Below are positions 9,095 through 17,858 of a DNA stretch of 40,900 nt, piece by piece. A program made the position numbers and the translations under genes. The stretch covers positions 1 through 40,900 of the forward strand of contig JAISET010000122.1 in the NCBI GenBank assembly GCA_031264015.1, read 5' to 3'. The stretch is from Deltaproteobacteria bacterium (GTDB lineage: Bacteria; Desulfobacterota; Desulfarculia; Adiutricales; Adiutricaceae). Below the pieces are notes generated by a model, which saw only the letters and a list, made by a program, of their open reading frames with translations, searched no databases and was not told the origin of the DNA. Numbering within the stretch: position 1 is the first letter of the stretch; the number at the start of each line of letters is the position of its first letter.

Positions 9095-10747
9095 GTGAGA
9101 ATTATTTCCGGCGGGGTTTTTTCCGCGGGCCGCGTCGTCATGGCCGGCCGGTCCGGCAGGCTGTTCGGCGCGCTTGTTTTTCTGGCCCTGGCCGTGCTTT
9201 TTCCCGGCGGCCTGTCCGCCCAGGGTCCGGTCGACGGCGACAGCATGGTGGGGGCCTCCATCGGCGACGCCTCCAACTTCATCCCGGCCTTCTCCTCGGA
9301 CACGGCCTCCTCGGCGGTGGTCAACGACGCCTACCCGGGCCTGGTCAAGTTCGACAAGGACCTGAACCTCGCTGGCGACCTGGCCGAGAGCTGGGAGTTC
9401 GGGGAGGACCAGAGGATCGTCACCTTCAAGCTGCGGCCGGGCGTCAAATGGTTCGACGGGGCGCCGTTCACCGCCGAGGACTGCGTCTTCACCTGGAAAC
9501 TGATGAGCGACCCGGACACCCCCACGGCCTACGGAGAGCATTTCGCCCAGATAGAGTCGGCGGAGGCCGTGGACGAGCTCACTTTCCGGGTGACCTACAA
9601 GCGGGTCATGGCCTCGGAGCTGACCACCTGGAGCTTCAGCATCATGCCGAAGCATCTTTTGGACGGCGTCGACTTCGACGAGAGCCCCCTGGCCCGGACG
9701 ACGGTCGGCACCGGCCCCTACCAGCTGGAGAGCTGGGAGACGGCCCAGAGGATCGTCACCCGCGCCAACCCCGGCTATTATGACGGGCGCCCGCATATCG
9801 ACCGCCAGATCACCAAGATCATCCCCGACATGACCACCCAGATGATGGAGCTGGCCACCGGCGGCATCGACCTCATGATCATGGAGCCCGACCAGTGGGT
9901 CGACGCCCAGAACAACAAGAACCTCAAGCAAAGCTACGATTTCTACACGCAGCCCTCTTTCTCCTACGCCTACCTGGGCTTCAACCTGAGGGACCCCAGG
10001 TTTACGGACGTCCGGGTGCGGCAGGCCATAGCCTACGCCATCGACAAGGACGAGATCATCGAGGGGGTCCTGCTGGGCTTCGGTCAGAAAGCCAACGGAC
10101 CGTTCAGGCCGGAGATGTGGGCCAACAACAAAAACGTCCCGCCCATCCCCTTCGAGCCGGACAGGGCCAAAGCGTTGCTGGCCGAGGCCGGCTGGACGGA
10201 CGCCGACGGCGACGGGGTGGTGGAGAAAAACGGCGAGAAGTTCGTTCTGACCATCATGACCAACCAGGGCAATCGGGTCAGGGAGATGACGCTTCTGGTC
10301 ATCCAGGCGCGGCTCAAGGACGTGGGCATCGAGGTCAGGCCCAAGATAGTCGAGTGGGCGGCCTTCCTCAAGGAATACCTCGACAAGCACGACTTCGAGG
10401 CCATCATCATGGGCTGGACCATCCCCCTGGACCCGGACTTGTTCGACGTCTGGAACTCCAAGAAGACCAACCCCGGCGAGCTCAACTTTGCCAGCTACGC
10501 CAACGAGGAGGTGGACGAGCTCATCGACGCGGGCCGCTTCAACGTCGACCAGGAAATCCGCAAGAAGGCCTACGACCGCATCCAGGAGATCTTCCGCGAG
10601 GAGGTCCCCTACGTCTTCCTCTACGTCCCCGAGTCGCTGATCGCCCTGAACAAGCGCTTCGTCGGCCCCAACCCCGCCCCGGCCGGCTTGTTCCACGACT
10701 TTCCCAAATGGTACGTCCCCCTGGACAGGCAGCTCTACAAGCAGTAG
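9095..10747 (+). CDS. Peptide/nickel-type ABC transporter substrate-binding protein (SBP_bac_5)
   Basis: The 550-residue exported protein belongs to the DppA/OppA/NikA cluster. Features are the early VKFDKDLNLAGDLAESWE block, the family signature region FKLRPGVKWFDGAPFTAEDCVFTWK (about residues 110-134), GTGPYQLESW, and VRQAIAYAIDKDEII. The N-terminus has Arg-rich residues 13-22, a hydrophobic core (23-38) and a likely cleavage site LSA|QG at 42/43. GAGAGG sits before the GTG at 9095; the ATG at 9140 has no ribosome site. Substrate (peptide, nickel or other) cannot be told. No permease or ATPase is adjacent. Two Opp/Dpp-type ATPase genes lie 16 kb away and may or may not belong with it. A strong terminator follows. 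Confidence 0.92.
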   Translation: MRIISGGVFSAGRVVMAGRSGRLFGALVFLALAVLFPGGLSAQGPVDGDSMVGASIGDASNFIPAFSSDTASSAVVNDAYPGLVKFDKDLNLAGDLAESWEFGEDQRIVTFKLRPGVKWFDGAPFTAEDCVFTWKLMSDPDTPTAYGEHFAQIESAEAVDELTFRVTYKRVMASELTTWSFSIMPKHLLDGVDFDESPLARTTVGTGPYQLESWETAQRIVTRANPGYYDGRPHIDRQITKIIPDMTTQMMELATGGIDLMIMEPDQWVDAQNNKNLKQSYDFYTQPSFSYAYLGFNLRDPRFTDVRVRQAIAYAIDKDEIIEGVLLGFGQKANGPFRPEMWANNKNVPPIPFEPDRAKALLAEAGWTDADGDGVVEKNGEKFVLTIMTNQGNRVREMTLLVIQARLKDVGIEVRPKIVEWAAFLKEYLDKHDFEAIIMGWTIPLDPDLFDVWNSKKTNPGELNFASYANEEVDELIDAGRFNVDQEIRKKAYDRIQEIFREEVPYVFLYVPESLIALNKRFVGPNPAPAGLFHDFPKWYVPLDRQLYKQ

Positions 10748-10853
10748 CCGGAACGGAGCCGGGAATTTTGGTCTTGAGTTTTTTTTATTCGGAGTTTTTG
10801 GTTTTATATTTGTAGTTTGGAGTCTCGAGTTTCAGACGTTCAGTTGATACTTT

Positions 10854-10912
10854 GACGTCCGTGGTCCGGGACTCCCGGCGCGCCGGACGGCGTCAGTCTT
10901 TTTGTTTCTTTT
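10854..10912 (+). terminator. Terminator after the ABC binding-protein gene
   Basis: GACGTCCG (from 10854) pairs with CGGACGGCGTC (10884-10894) with one bulged stretch, followed by AGTCTTTTTGTTTCTTTT. Confidence 0.65.
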
Positions 10913-11029
10913 GCCTCTTCTCTTTTTTCTTTTTTTTCGCGTTCCTTCTCACTTTGACTTTTTCATTTTCGCATTGATATTTTCATTTTTTCCTTTGTCC
11001 GTTTTTTCTTTTTTTGTGGGGGCATTTAG

Positions 11030-11410
11030 ATGGAGGAAGACACCAAGCAGTTGGAGGAGAGGCTGGCCGGGGCCTTTCATCTCATGTACGACAATTTCCC
11101 GGAAGGCGTCCAGCTGACTCACAAGTCCCGCCGCATCGTGGCCTTGAACGACAGGCTGTCCGCCCGCGGGCGCTCCGTGGGCATGCTCTGCGTCAAGCAA
11201 GGCGGCGAGGCCGCCCACAAGGGCTGTCTGGCCAACAAGGCCCTGGCGTCGGGCCGGACGGTCTGGGTGCGGAAGCCGGGGCCCAAGGGCGACGTCACCG
11301 TCTTTTGGATTCCGGTCGAGGGCCATCCCGACTATTACGTGCATTTCGCCGTTGGCATGGAGACGGACTACTCCCAGTCCCCCCAGCCGCCCATGGCGTC
11401 CGGGGAGTGA
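11030..11410 (+). CDS. Small PAS-like protein of unknown role
   Basis: The 126-residue protein starts at an ATG seven bases after GGGGG. The centre reads like a PAS fold: FPEGVQLTHKSRRIVALNDRLSA (about 23-45), then a Cys/His segment with C54, H63 and C66, and a C-terminal strand pair with FWIPVEGHPDYYVHFAVG (92-109, H99 and H105). No output domain is attached, so it could sense a ligand, metal or haem and act on a partner, or be an isolated sensor module. This is inference from fold-like motifs only. A 130-base polypyrimidine tract lies directly upstream. It stands alone between the binding-protein gene and the convergent PilZ gene. Confidence 0.7.
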   Translation: MEEDTKQLEERLAGAFHLMYDNFPEGVQLTHKSRRIVALNDRLSARGRSVGMLCVKQGGEAAHKGCLANKALASGRTVWVRKPGPKGDVTVFWIPVEGHPDYYVHFAVGMETDYSQSPQPPMASGE

Positions 11411-11803
11411 CCGGCCTTCAGCGGCCGCGGGGCGCGCGGATTTCGAAGGGCGGGGACGGCCGGCCGGCGTTCGGCCGGCCGGCCCGGCCTCGGCGCGACA
11501 TGTGACGAGGAAACCCTCGGCGACGGGCGGTTTACTTTTCCGCGGGCGGGCGGCAAGATTATTAAAGCCCACGGGTCAAGATTTTTGAAGCCGACGGGTC
11601 AAGATTAGTCAAGGCGGGGGATTCTGGAAACAACGGGCGCTAAAACGGGGCGCCGGCAGGACGGAGGGACGGCGGGGTGACAAGGCGCGGGGGCGGCATT
11701 TTCCGGCCCCCGAAATGCCTGCCGCCGCGCGGGGCGGCGGCCGGGGAATAAATTATGCCTGCGTCGAACGTTGAATGTCGGACGTTGAATGGCCGGGGGG
11801 CGC
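11411..11803. other. Non-coding region with hairpins and a 23-bp tandem repeat
   Basis: It holds a perfect GGCCGGCCG/CGGCCGGCC hairpin (about 11459-11481) without a T-run, three 23-bp units (11548-11616), and an inverted repeat GGCATTT/AAATGCC near 11695-11718. No gene is seen. Confidence 0.55.
11548..11616 (+). repeat. 23-bp tandem repeat, 3 degenerate copies
   Basis: Units at 11548-11570, 11571-11593 and 11594-11616. All share CAAGATT; the last two share ACGGGTCAAGATT. Confidence 0.7.
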
Positions 11804-12544
11804 TCAGGACTCGGTTCTGTTGCGCAGGCGCTGCTCCTCGAGCATGTAATAGTTGATGGCTTTCTGCAGTGCCCTGGTGGCGTTCATGTCCAGCTCGTGG
11901 AACTTCAGCCCCAGCTTGGCCATCTGGTCGCCCGGGGTGTAGCCGATGCGGACGACCTCCGCCTCCCCGTTGATGGTGGTCTGGCCCCCCTGCGCCTGAA
12001 AATTGGGGAAGAAGAGGGTGAACCACAGCCTCATGCCCAGGGTGGCCTGGGGCGGGGCCGGGACGCCGATCAAAACGCCGCCCGCAGAAAAGTCGAAGAG
12101 GACGACCCGCCCGAAGGAGGGGTGGGTCTGGATGCTGATGTGGTCGTTGGAGACGATGGTCAGGCGGTAGTCCATCCTGGCGTTGGTCTCGTTGATCTGG
12201 CCCATGGCCGGGGTGGACAGATAGACGGCCTGAACGTTTTCATTCTCGTTGAACTTAAAATTGTCGATCTTCATGATCTTGCCGGTCCAGCCCCAGCGCA
12301 GTATCTCGCCGCTGACCGGCTCGCGTCCGACAAAAGTGACCTGTATTTCCCGACCCACCATGGAGCGGGTCATCAGGGGGTCGGTTTGTGAGATGATGAC
12401 GTTCTGATCGGTGATGTCGTAGACGACTCCGTTGCGGACATCAATGCGGTCGTTGATCAGGTCGATGTCCAAGATGAGGTCGATCCTCATGTTGGGTCTT
12501 AACAACCGGTCAATAGGCCACTTAGTTATTTTAGTTTCAGCCAT
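11804..12544 (-). CDS. PilZ-domain protein (probable cyclic-di-GMP receptor, YcgR-like)
   Basis: The 246-residue cytoplasmic protein has an N-terminal YcgR-like beta domain (about 1-110) and a PilZ domain. The cyclic-di-GMP motif is intact: RMDYR fits RxxxR (about residue 122), and DFSAGG fits (D/N)xSxxG (about 150). The end is helical (LDMNATRALQKAINYYMLEEQRLRNR). Such two-domain proteins usually slow flagella or control surface behaviour on binding cyclic-di-GMP; no flagellar gene is nearby. A GTG at 12553 is also possible, but TTAAGG before the ATG at 12544 favours the latter. Its 5' end shares 19 of 20 bases with DNA next to the acs promoter (32192-32211). Confidence 0.87.
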   Translation of the reverse strand: MAETKITKWPIDRLLRPNMRIDLILDIDLINDRIDVRNGVVYDITDQNVIISQTDPLMTRSMVGREIQVTFVGREPVSGEILRWGWTGKIMKIDNFKFNENENVQAVYLSTPAMGQINETNARMDYRLTIVSNDHISIQTHPSFGRVVLFDFSAGGVLIGVPAPPQATLGMRLWFTLFFPNFQAQGGQTTINGEAEVVRIGYTPGDQMAKLGLKFHELDMNATRALQKAINYYMLEEQRLRNRTES

Positions 12545-13189
12545 CAGGGCCACCTTAAGTCGTTATAAGGGAAGGCTTAAGCGTCTCGTTCAGACGGCCG
12601 GTCCCCGCGGGCAGCGGGCCGGTCAAAAAAACTGGGCCGCCAGGCCGCCTCCCCTTCCAGGTCGTCAGGCCATGGTCGCCGCCCGGCCGGCTTTAGCCTG
12701 GAACCTAGGCTCGGGCGGGCCAAAGTCCCCGCCCGGCTGGAAAAAACCTGGAAAAGAAACCGCGTCTGCAAAACTCGAGCCGTCGTCAGCCGGAGAACTG
12801 AGACTATTTCTCCAAACAAAATAGCTAATTTGAGAGCAAAAAGCAAGAAAATTAAGGCGGAAATATCTAAAAAGACTCTTCCGGGGACGATGAGGGCCGG
12901 AAATGGGCGCCCCGCCCCCCGGAATTTTCCAGCGTCTAGACGCCGTAATATTACAGCATAATTGCCCTAAAGTCTAGCCGGGGAAAAAGCCGGAAAAAAC
13001 CGGTCCTCCGGCGCTTCCGCCGCCCCCCGCCTGTCAAATTTTTCCGGCGGGAGGACAAAATTGCGGGGCTTTGCCCGGCTGTGGAACTGAAAACAGATCC
13101 CGGCCGTAAGAGGCTGCCAATATAAGTATACAAAAACTTAGCCTGTTTGCAAAACTTTTTTCTAAACTTAGGCAAGGGAAATTTCTAAG

Positions 13190-13740
13190 GTGGTCGGGAA
13201 TAGATTAGGAGACTTAAAATCTTGTTAAAATTTGTTAATATTATATTTATAGTTAATGGTTAAAGTTAAATGTAGCTATAAGTAAATTTTTGATATTTTA
13301 ACTTGGATACTTATTGTTTTTTAGTTTAATAGAAGTCAAAAGCCAATGTTAAAACTAGTTTAATATATTTATTTAGCTATAAAATTTATTATTAAAATCA
13401 TTATTTAATTTTTATATGTTTAAGTTGATTTAAATTGTTTAAAGTTATTTAAATATAACTATATCATTATTTATAAAGCTTAAATTTTATTTAAATTTTT
13501 TAAAAAATTAGTTAACTTATTTTACTTATATTAGACTTAATTTGAGACTTTTATATTTTATTTTCATAATAATAAATTTTATATGTATTTATGAAAAGTA
13601 ATAATATCAGATAATATCTACCTTAACTCAGGAGTTGCCTCCAAAAGTCGATGAAACAAAAAAATTAAATATACCTGATAGTAAACCGAAAATTCACACA
13701 TTTTTGTAAATAAAGTTCAAAAAATACTATTTTTAAAAAA
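13190..13740. other. AT-extreme island
   Basis: About 550 bases of almost only A and T in a GC-rich genome, with repeated TTTAAA, TTAAAAT and ATTTAT words and no long frame. Candidates are a DNA-unwinding or nucleoid-protein binding region, or decayed foreign DNA. I find no iterons or DnaA boxes that would settle it. Confidence 0.7.
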
Positions 13741-13839
13741 ACGGCTCATAATGTTGGCCGCCCCCCCTTGCCTCGACAGATGAAATGCTTAATTCTGCTA
13801 TTTCATAGAAAATCAAGTTGTTAAAACCACCTGTTGTTT

Positions 13840-14067
13840 TCAGCCGACCTGGACGATGGGGGGTTGAAAATCTAGCGGTCGGCATAATTGCTGGTTAGTT
13901 AAATTATGCAACTCTTGAATAACTAAAAGGCTCGTCATGGTGCGTAAGTTCTTAGTGGGTCTCCCATTATTATGACAATATAACTCTTGTATCCCCACAA
14001 TAGGTAATGATAGATAAATATGATTCTCAAAATTGTGAGCCCAAGCCTTAGTTCTCATTTTAATCAT
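13840..14067 (-). pseudogene. Truncated transposase N-terminus
   Basis: The 75-residue frame starts at an ATG ten bases after GAGGAGG. The stretch GIQELYCHNNGRPTKNLRTM followed by LLVIQELHNLTNQQ resembles the N-terminal domain (DUF772-like) of IS5/IS1182-type transposases, which typically read GRPTK(D/E)L...LLxLQxxxDLTD. Those proteins are several hundred residues long; this one stops soon after this block and the catalytic DDE part is absent in all frames to the left. So it is a decayed insertion-sequence remnant. Family assignment is from the motif only and is moderate. Confidence 0.5.
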
Positions 14068-14287
14068 CTGGGGAAAATCCTCCTCAAACGATGTGTTGGG
14101 AATGATTCAAGTGTTATTTGGTATATTTATAGTTCTCACGAGACATATAATAATATTTCAGCAAGATAAATATATAATTACAAATGATTCATATCAAGAA
14201 AAAAAATAGCCTGCGGCATAAAAAAATAGATTAATGTAGGTATTTCAGTTATAATTTTCCACCACCAGCCAAGCCCTAAATTTTTGG

Positions 14288-14312
14288 GAGGGGGTTTTTA
14301 CCGATTGATCAA
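14288..14312 (+). repeat. 25-bp direct repeat, copy 1
   Basis: Identical to 15540-15564. The core reads GGGGGTTTTTACCGATTGAT. It may be an insertion-sequence end or an integration target. Confidence 0.75.
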
Positions 14313-15420
14313 AAATGTCCGGCCTGATTTTGCCAACGACGACGGCCGCGCCAGGCCGTCAAAATCCCCTGACCCGGTCTGTGGGGACGGGGCCCTTGAG
14401 TTGTTTTTTCAGTCGAAAGCAACTACAATTGAACTGAAGAAAGGCCGAATCCGGCCTTTCCTTGTCAAAACCGCCCCCGGGCGGGAGGCCGGCTTGATCG
14501 GTCGGAGCGGCCAGCGGCGGCCCGTCGGTTGGGGTCGTTTTTTTTTGTGATGCGAACGCATAAACCGCGTCGGAATTGAGGGCGGGCGCTCCGCCGCCGA
14601 TTCGAAGCTTTTGGTGACGCCGCGACACGGACTGGTCCGCTGACAATAAGGACCGCCCGATATGTTCCCACCCCCTCCCGCCGCTGTTTTTGACGCCCGG
14701 CCGGCTTAAGTCAACGATTTGGCCCTTGGCGACAATTAATTATAGTATTCAGGCCGCGTGAGGCGGCCAGTCGCGCGGGCAAGTCGTTATTGTTGCTAAC
14801 GTTGGTAGCTAACATAGAGGCAAGTCCCTCCGATGGAAGGGGCGGCGATCCGCATCGAGCGCGGGCCATGTCCCGCCCCGGCCGGTCGCGGGCCCGACCG
14901 CGTGGGTCGCGGGATGGCGTCGGCGGCGGAAACGCGGGCCTGGCGTCGGGCGCCGAAAGAACCAATCGGAGCGCCGGCGCCGTCGGAAAGAGCGGAAGGC
15001 GACACTTTGGACGGCGTCAGGCGAGTCGTTCGGAACCAAGGAAAGTCCTGAAGACAAAAGGCCATGTTTCAACCTGGCGAGAGATGACAAGTCAGTAAGT
15101 CCGGTTTTCAATTTGATGTTCCAGGCCGTCCGCCTATAAGGAATGTCATATTTTTGTCACTGACACCGCGAATTACTTACCAGCACTGTAAAACTTATAC
15201 TAATATGGCTCAAAGCGGTATTATCCAACGGAGGATCCCGGCGCGTCGGCGGCGCCCGCCGGGGTCCGCGCGGGGGCCGCTCGAAAGAGCGCTCCCCGCC
15301 GCGAAGAGGATGAGGATTTTTCCCGGCGGGCCGCTTTTTCCGGAGGCCCCGGGGGCGCGGGGGTTTCCCCCCCCCGGGGGGCCGCGGGAGGGGAGGTTCA
15401 AAAATATCCATATATCAATT

Positions 15421-15442
15421 AGGATCAGCCGGTAAAAACTCC
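15421..15442 (-). repeat. Imperfect inverted copy of the 25-bp repeat
   Basis: Matches the reverse complement of the 25-bp repeat at 17 of 22 positions, including CGGTAAAAAC. With copy 2 it forms ends of a segment of about 144 bp. Confidence 0.4.
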
Positions 15443-15539
15443 AGTATGGCCATTTAAGAGGGATTTTGCTACCATATGTTGAGGTTAATTTTAGAAATAA
15501 TGGCTATATCTGGTATGCGCTATATCTTTCTGGAAAAAT

Positions 15540-15564
15540 GAGGGGGTTTTTACCGATTGATCAA
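15540..15564 (+). repeat. 25-bp direct repeat, copy 2
   Basis: Exact copy of 14288-14312, 1,252 bp away. Confidence 0.75.
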
Positions 15565-15838
15565 TTAGACTGGCGCGCCGTTTGCGTCTTAAATTGAGGC
15601 CGGTTTAAAAGGAGTCTAAATTCTAGTAATTTTATTCCAATTGCCATGGCTTGGCCGCGGCGGAAGCTATTGTTGCCTTTAATTTCTTTCTTTGCTATCT
15701 TAAGACAGAGATTAATGCCGGATTGATCTTGACGAAGAATTGGTTTCACGCCGGATTGACTTTTCAACTTCCGTCCCGGACTCCCCCCGCCCGGCTCTCG
15801 CCCGGGCCCAGGGAGCCTCGGAGGCCGGGTGGGAGGCC

Positions 15839-16849
15839 ATGAGCCAGATACTGGTTGTCGACGACAACCTGGAAAACCTTAGATACATCGCCCGGGAACT
15901 GGGCGCGGCGCACGACGTCCGGCTGGCCAAGAGCGGGGCCCAGGCCCTGTCCATGCTGGGGAAGCTCTCCCCCGACCTGGTGCTGATGGGGATCAACCTG
16001 CCCGGCGCCGACGGCTTCCGGACCATGGGGGAGATGCGCGGGAGCCCGGGGCTTTCCCGGACGCCCTTCATCCTCATGTCCGACTCCCGGGACCAGGACC
16101 TCGAGAGCAGGGCCCTGGCCGAGGGCGCCGTGGACTACCTGGCCTGGCCGGTGGAGAGGCGCCTTTTGCGACACAGGGTGGAGCTGCACCTGAGGCTGTC
16201 TTTGTACCAGACGGGCCTCGAGCAGACCATCAGGGACCTCGAGGACATCATCGTCACCTCTTTTTCCGAGCTGGTGGAGTGCCGCGACGAGAACGCCGGC
16301 GGCCACGTCCAGCGCGCCAAGATCTACACGAGCCTCCTGGGCCAGGCTCTTTTGGACCGGGGGCTCTACCAGGGCGAGCTGGACGGCCGGGGCCTGGGCC
16401 TGTTGTCCCGGGCGGCCCCCCTGTTCGACATCGGCAAGATCGGCATCAGCGACTTGCTTCTGATGAAAAAGGGCCAGCTGACCTTCGAGGAGTATGAGAA
16501 GGTCAAGATGCACACCGTCATCGGCGCCGAGGTCCTGAAAGTCATCTACGAGAGCACCCCCAGCCAGACCTACCTGCAATACGCCATCACCATCGCCGAG
16601 GGCCACCACGAGCGCTACGACGGGCGGGGCTACCCCCGGGGCCTCTCCGGGGCCAGGATCGACCTCTCCAACCGCATCATGGGCGTGGTCAACGTCTACG
16701 ACTCCCTGGTCACCGACAAGACCTACAGGCCCGCCTACACCCACCGCGAGGCCTGCGAGATCGTCATCTCCGGCAGGGGCACCGTCTTCGACCCCGGGGT
16801 CGTCGACGTCTTCAGCGAGATCAGCCCCCAGTTCGCCGAGGTCAGATGA
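15839..16849 (+). CDS. Degenerate receiver/HD-GYP domain protein
   Basis: The 336-residue protein has a response-regulator receiver (1-115) joined to an HD-GYP domain (about 135-330), the architecture of cyclic-di-GMP phosphodiesterases. Both halves lack key residues. In the receiver the acidic pair D8/D9 is kept, but the phosphoacceptor Asp is G51 (LVLMGINLPGADG) and the conserved Lys is W103 (YLAWPV). In HD-GYP the HD dyad is FD (F196, D197 in PLFDIGKIGI), while H156, H225, HHE (256-258) and the DGRGYP loop (261-266) remain. It is probably inactive or altered, acting as a binding or scaffold protein; this is inference. GGGAGG three bases before the ATG at 15839 and the domain boundary set the start. 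Confidence 0.88.
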   Translation: MSQILVVDDNLENLRYIARELGAAHDVRLAKSGAQALSMLGKLSPDLVLMGINLPGADGFRTMGEMRGSPGLSRTPFILMSDSRDQDLESRALAEGAVDYLAWPVERRLLRHRVELHLRLSLYQTGLEQTIRDLEDIIVTSFSELVECRDENAGGHVQRAKIYTSLLGQALLDRGLYQGELDGRGLGLLSRAAPLFDIGKIGISDLLLMKKGQLTFEEYEKVKMHTVIGAEVLKVIYESTPSQTYLQYAITIAEGHHERYDGRGYPRGLSGARIDLSNRIMGVVNVYDSLVTDKTYRPAYTHREACEIVISGRGTVFDPGVVDVFSEISPQFAEVR

Positions 16850-16967
16850 CCGCCCGGGCCGGACGACCGCCGGGTCGGCGTCCGGCGCCGGTCCCCTTTG
16901 GCCCGCCGCGCGGGACGGCTCCCGGGCTCCCGGGCGACGGACAAAAATTGCGGCATTCTCTAATTTC

Positions 16968-16996
16968 TTTACATAACCGCGCCGCAAAATTATAAT
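16968..16996 (+). promoter_or_regulatory. Strong sigma-70-type promoter for the unknown gene pair
   Basis: TTTACA (16968-16973), a 17-base spacer and a perfect TATAAT (16991-16996), about 145 bases before the ATG at 17140. Confidence 0.65.
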
Positions 16997-17139
16997 AAGG
17001 GTGGGTCTTAGGGAGGCCGCGCGGCGGCCTTTGCGGTCCGGCTCGGGTTTTCCGGCGGCGACGATTTCCGGCGGGCGGGCTTCGGGGCCGCTCGGTTTTT
17101 TTTTCGGGCCTTTGGCGAGGACACTGACGGAGACACAGC

Positions 17140-17565
17140 ATGGCGGACGACAAGTTGACGGACGAGAAGTTGGCGGCGGAGGCGCCCGGGGCCCCGGCCG
17201 GGCTGTCGGAGGGCATCTACCTGGAGACGAAGAAGAACATCATCGGCACCGGCAGCACGGCCAAGGTCGCGGAATACCGCAACTTTTGGGCGACGTTGAA
17301 GGTGGGCGGGCAGGTGGTCGAGATGGTGCTGCTGGACGACGCCTTCGGCCTGACCGGCATCAGGGAGAAGTTTCCCGTGGAGGTCGTCTCCGGCTCCAAC
17401 TGGCTCTACGTGGAGCAGGGCGAGAAGAAGTACCGCCAGCTCCGGCAGAAGCTCGACAACCTCCTGGCCCCGCCCAAGCCGGCGGCCCCCAGGTCCCCGC
17501 TGGGCTCCTCCGGCTCCAAGGGCGGCGCCGGCGCCTCCAAGAAGACCGGCTGGTGGTCCAAGTGA
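17140..17565 (+). CDS. Hypothetical protein, first gene of a two-gene operon
   Basis: I do not recognise this 141-residue protein. The middle (residues 26-110) looks like a compact alpha/beta domain: EGIYLETKKNIIGTGSTAKV, EYRNFWATLKVGGQVVEMVLLDDAFGLTG, then VVSGSNWLYVEQGEKKYRQL. The last 35 residues are Pro, Ser, Gly and Lys-rich low complexity ending GWWSK. No signal peptide or membrane segment is seen. GGAG lies seven bases before the ATG, and a strong promoter lies upstream. The stop overlaps the GTG of the next gene, so the two are probably translated together. Confidence 0.75.
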   Translation: MADDKLTDEKLAAEAPGAPAGLSEGIYLETKKNIIGTGSTAKVAEYRNFWATLKVGGQVVEMVLLDDAFGLTGIREKFPVEVVSGSNWLYVEQGEKKYRQLRQKLDNLLAPPKPAAPRSPLGSSGSKGGAGASKKTGWWSK

Positions 17566-17840
17566 CCGGCGCCCGGCACAGGCACGACTTCGTCGAGAAC
17601 TGGACCGGCCCCCTGGCCGAGGGCTTCGACCGGGAGACCGACCTGGCCACCCTGCAGGTCTACCTCCAGAAACTCTCCGACGACGACCTCATGGAGCGCC
17701 TTCTGCCCAGGCTGGAGGCGGGCGAGATCTCCGCCTTTTTTCAGCTCGTCGGCGGGACGCTCAGGCGCCACCTGAGCTCCGAGGAGTACCACGAGCTCTT
17801 CGTCCGGGAGCCCCCCGCCAACTCTTCCCGGAACTTGTAG
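17562..17840 (+). CDS. Hypothetical protein, second gene of the pair
   Basis: This 92-residue frame starts at a GTG overlapping the previous stop (GTGA), a common translational-coupling arrangement. The product is acidic and mostly helical: DLATLQVYLQKLSDDDLMER, LLPRLEAGEISAFFQLVGGTL and LSSEEYHELFV. No family is recognised; there is no signal peptide or membrane segment. Codon use is like the upstream gene. A perfect 18-bp palindrome (17841-17858) directly follows the stop and may form a 3' hairpin. The frame stays open further upstream, inside the first gene, but only this GTG gives coupling. Confidence 0.65.
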   Translation: MTGARHRHDFVENWTGPLAEGFDRETDLATLQVYLQKLSDDDLMERLLPRLEAGEISAFFQLVGGTLRRHLSSEEYHELFVREPPANSSRNL

Positions 17841-17858
17841 CCCGCCCCCGGGGGCGGG
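17841..17858. other. GC palindrome after the two-gene operon
   Basis: CCCGCCCCC|GGGGGCGGG is a perfect 18-bp palindrome starting at the base after the stop. There is no T-run, so it may protect the 3' end rather than terminate. Confidence 0.5.

Larger units (their letters stand above)
12545..15838. other. 3.3-kb mosaic non-coding region (AT-extreme island, transposase remnant, direct repeats)
   Basis: About 13190-13740 is nearly pure A/T with TTTAAA/GTTTAA words and few G or C. Around 13840-14070 a broken transposase remains. GC-rich patches (14330-14700, 14820-15060, 15230-15400) lie beside AT-rich ones. A 9-bp GAAAGGCCG/CGGCCTTTC hairpin is at 14439-14460. A 25-bp direct repeat is at 14288 and 15540. 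Apart from the remnant I see no gene. Confidence 0.6.

Noticed and set aside
8960-10696. 578-residue minus-strand frame opposite the ABC binding protein gene
   Set aside because: Gly/Leu/Val/Asp repeats typical of antisense shadows; the + strand encodes a recognisable binding protein.
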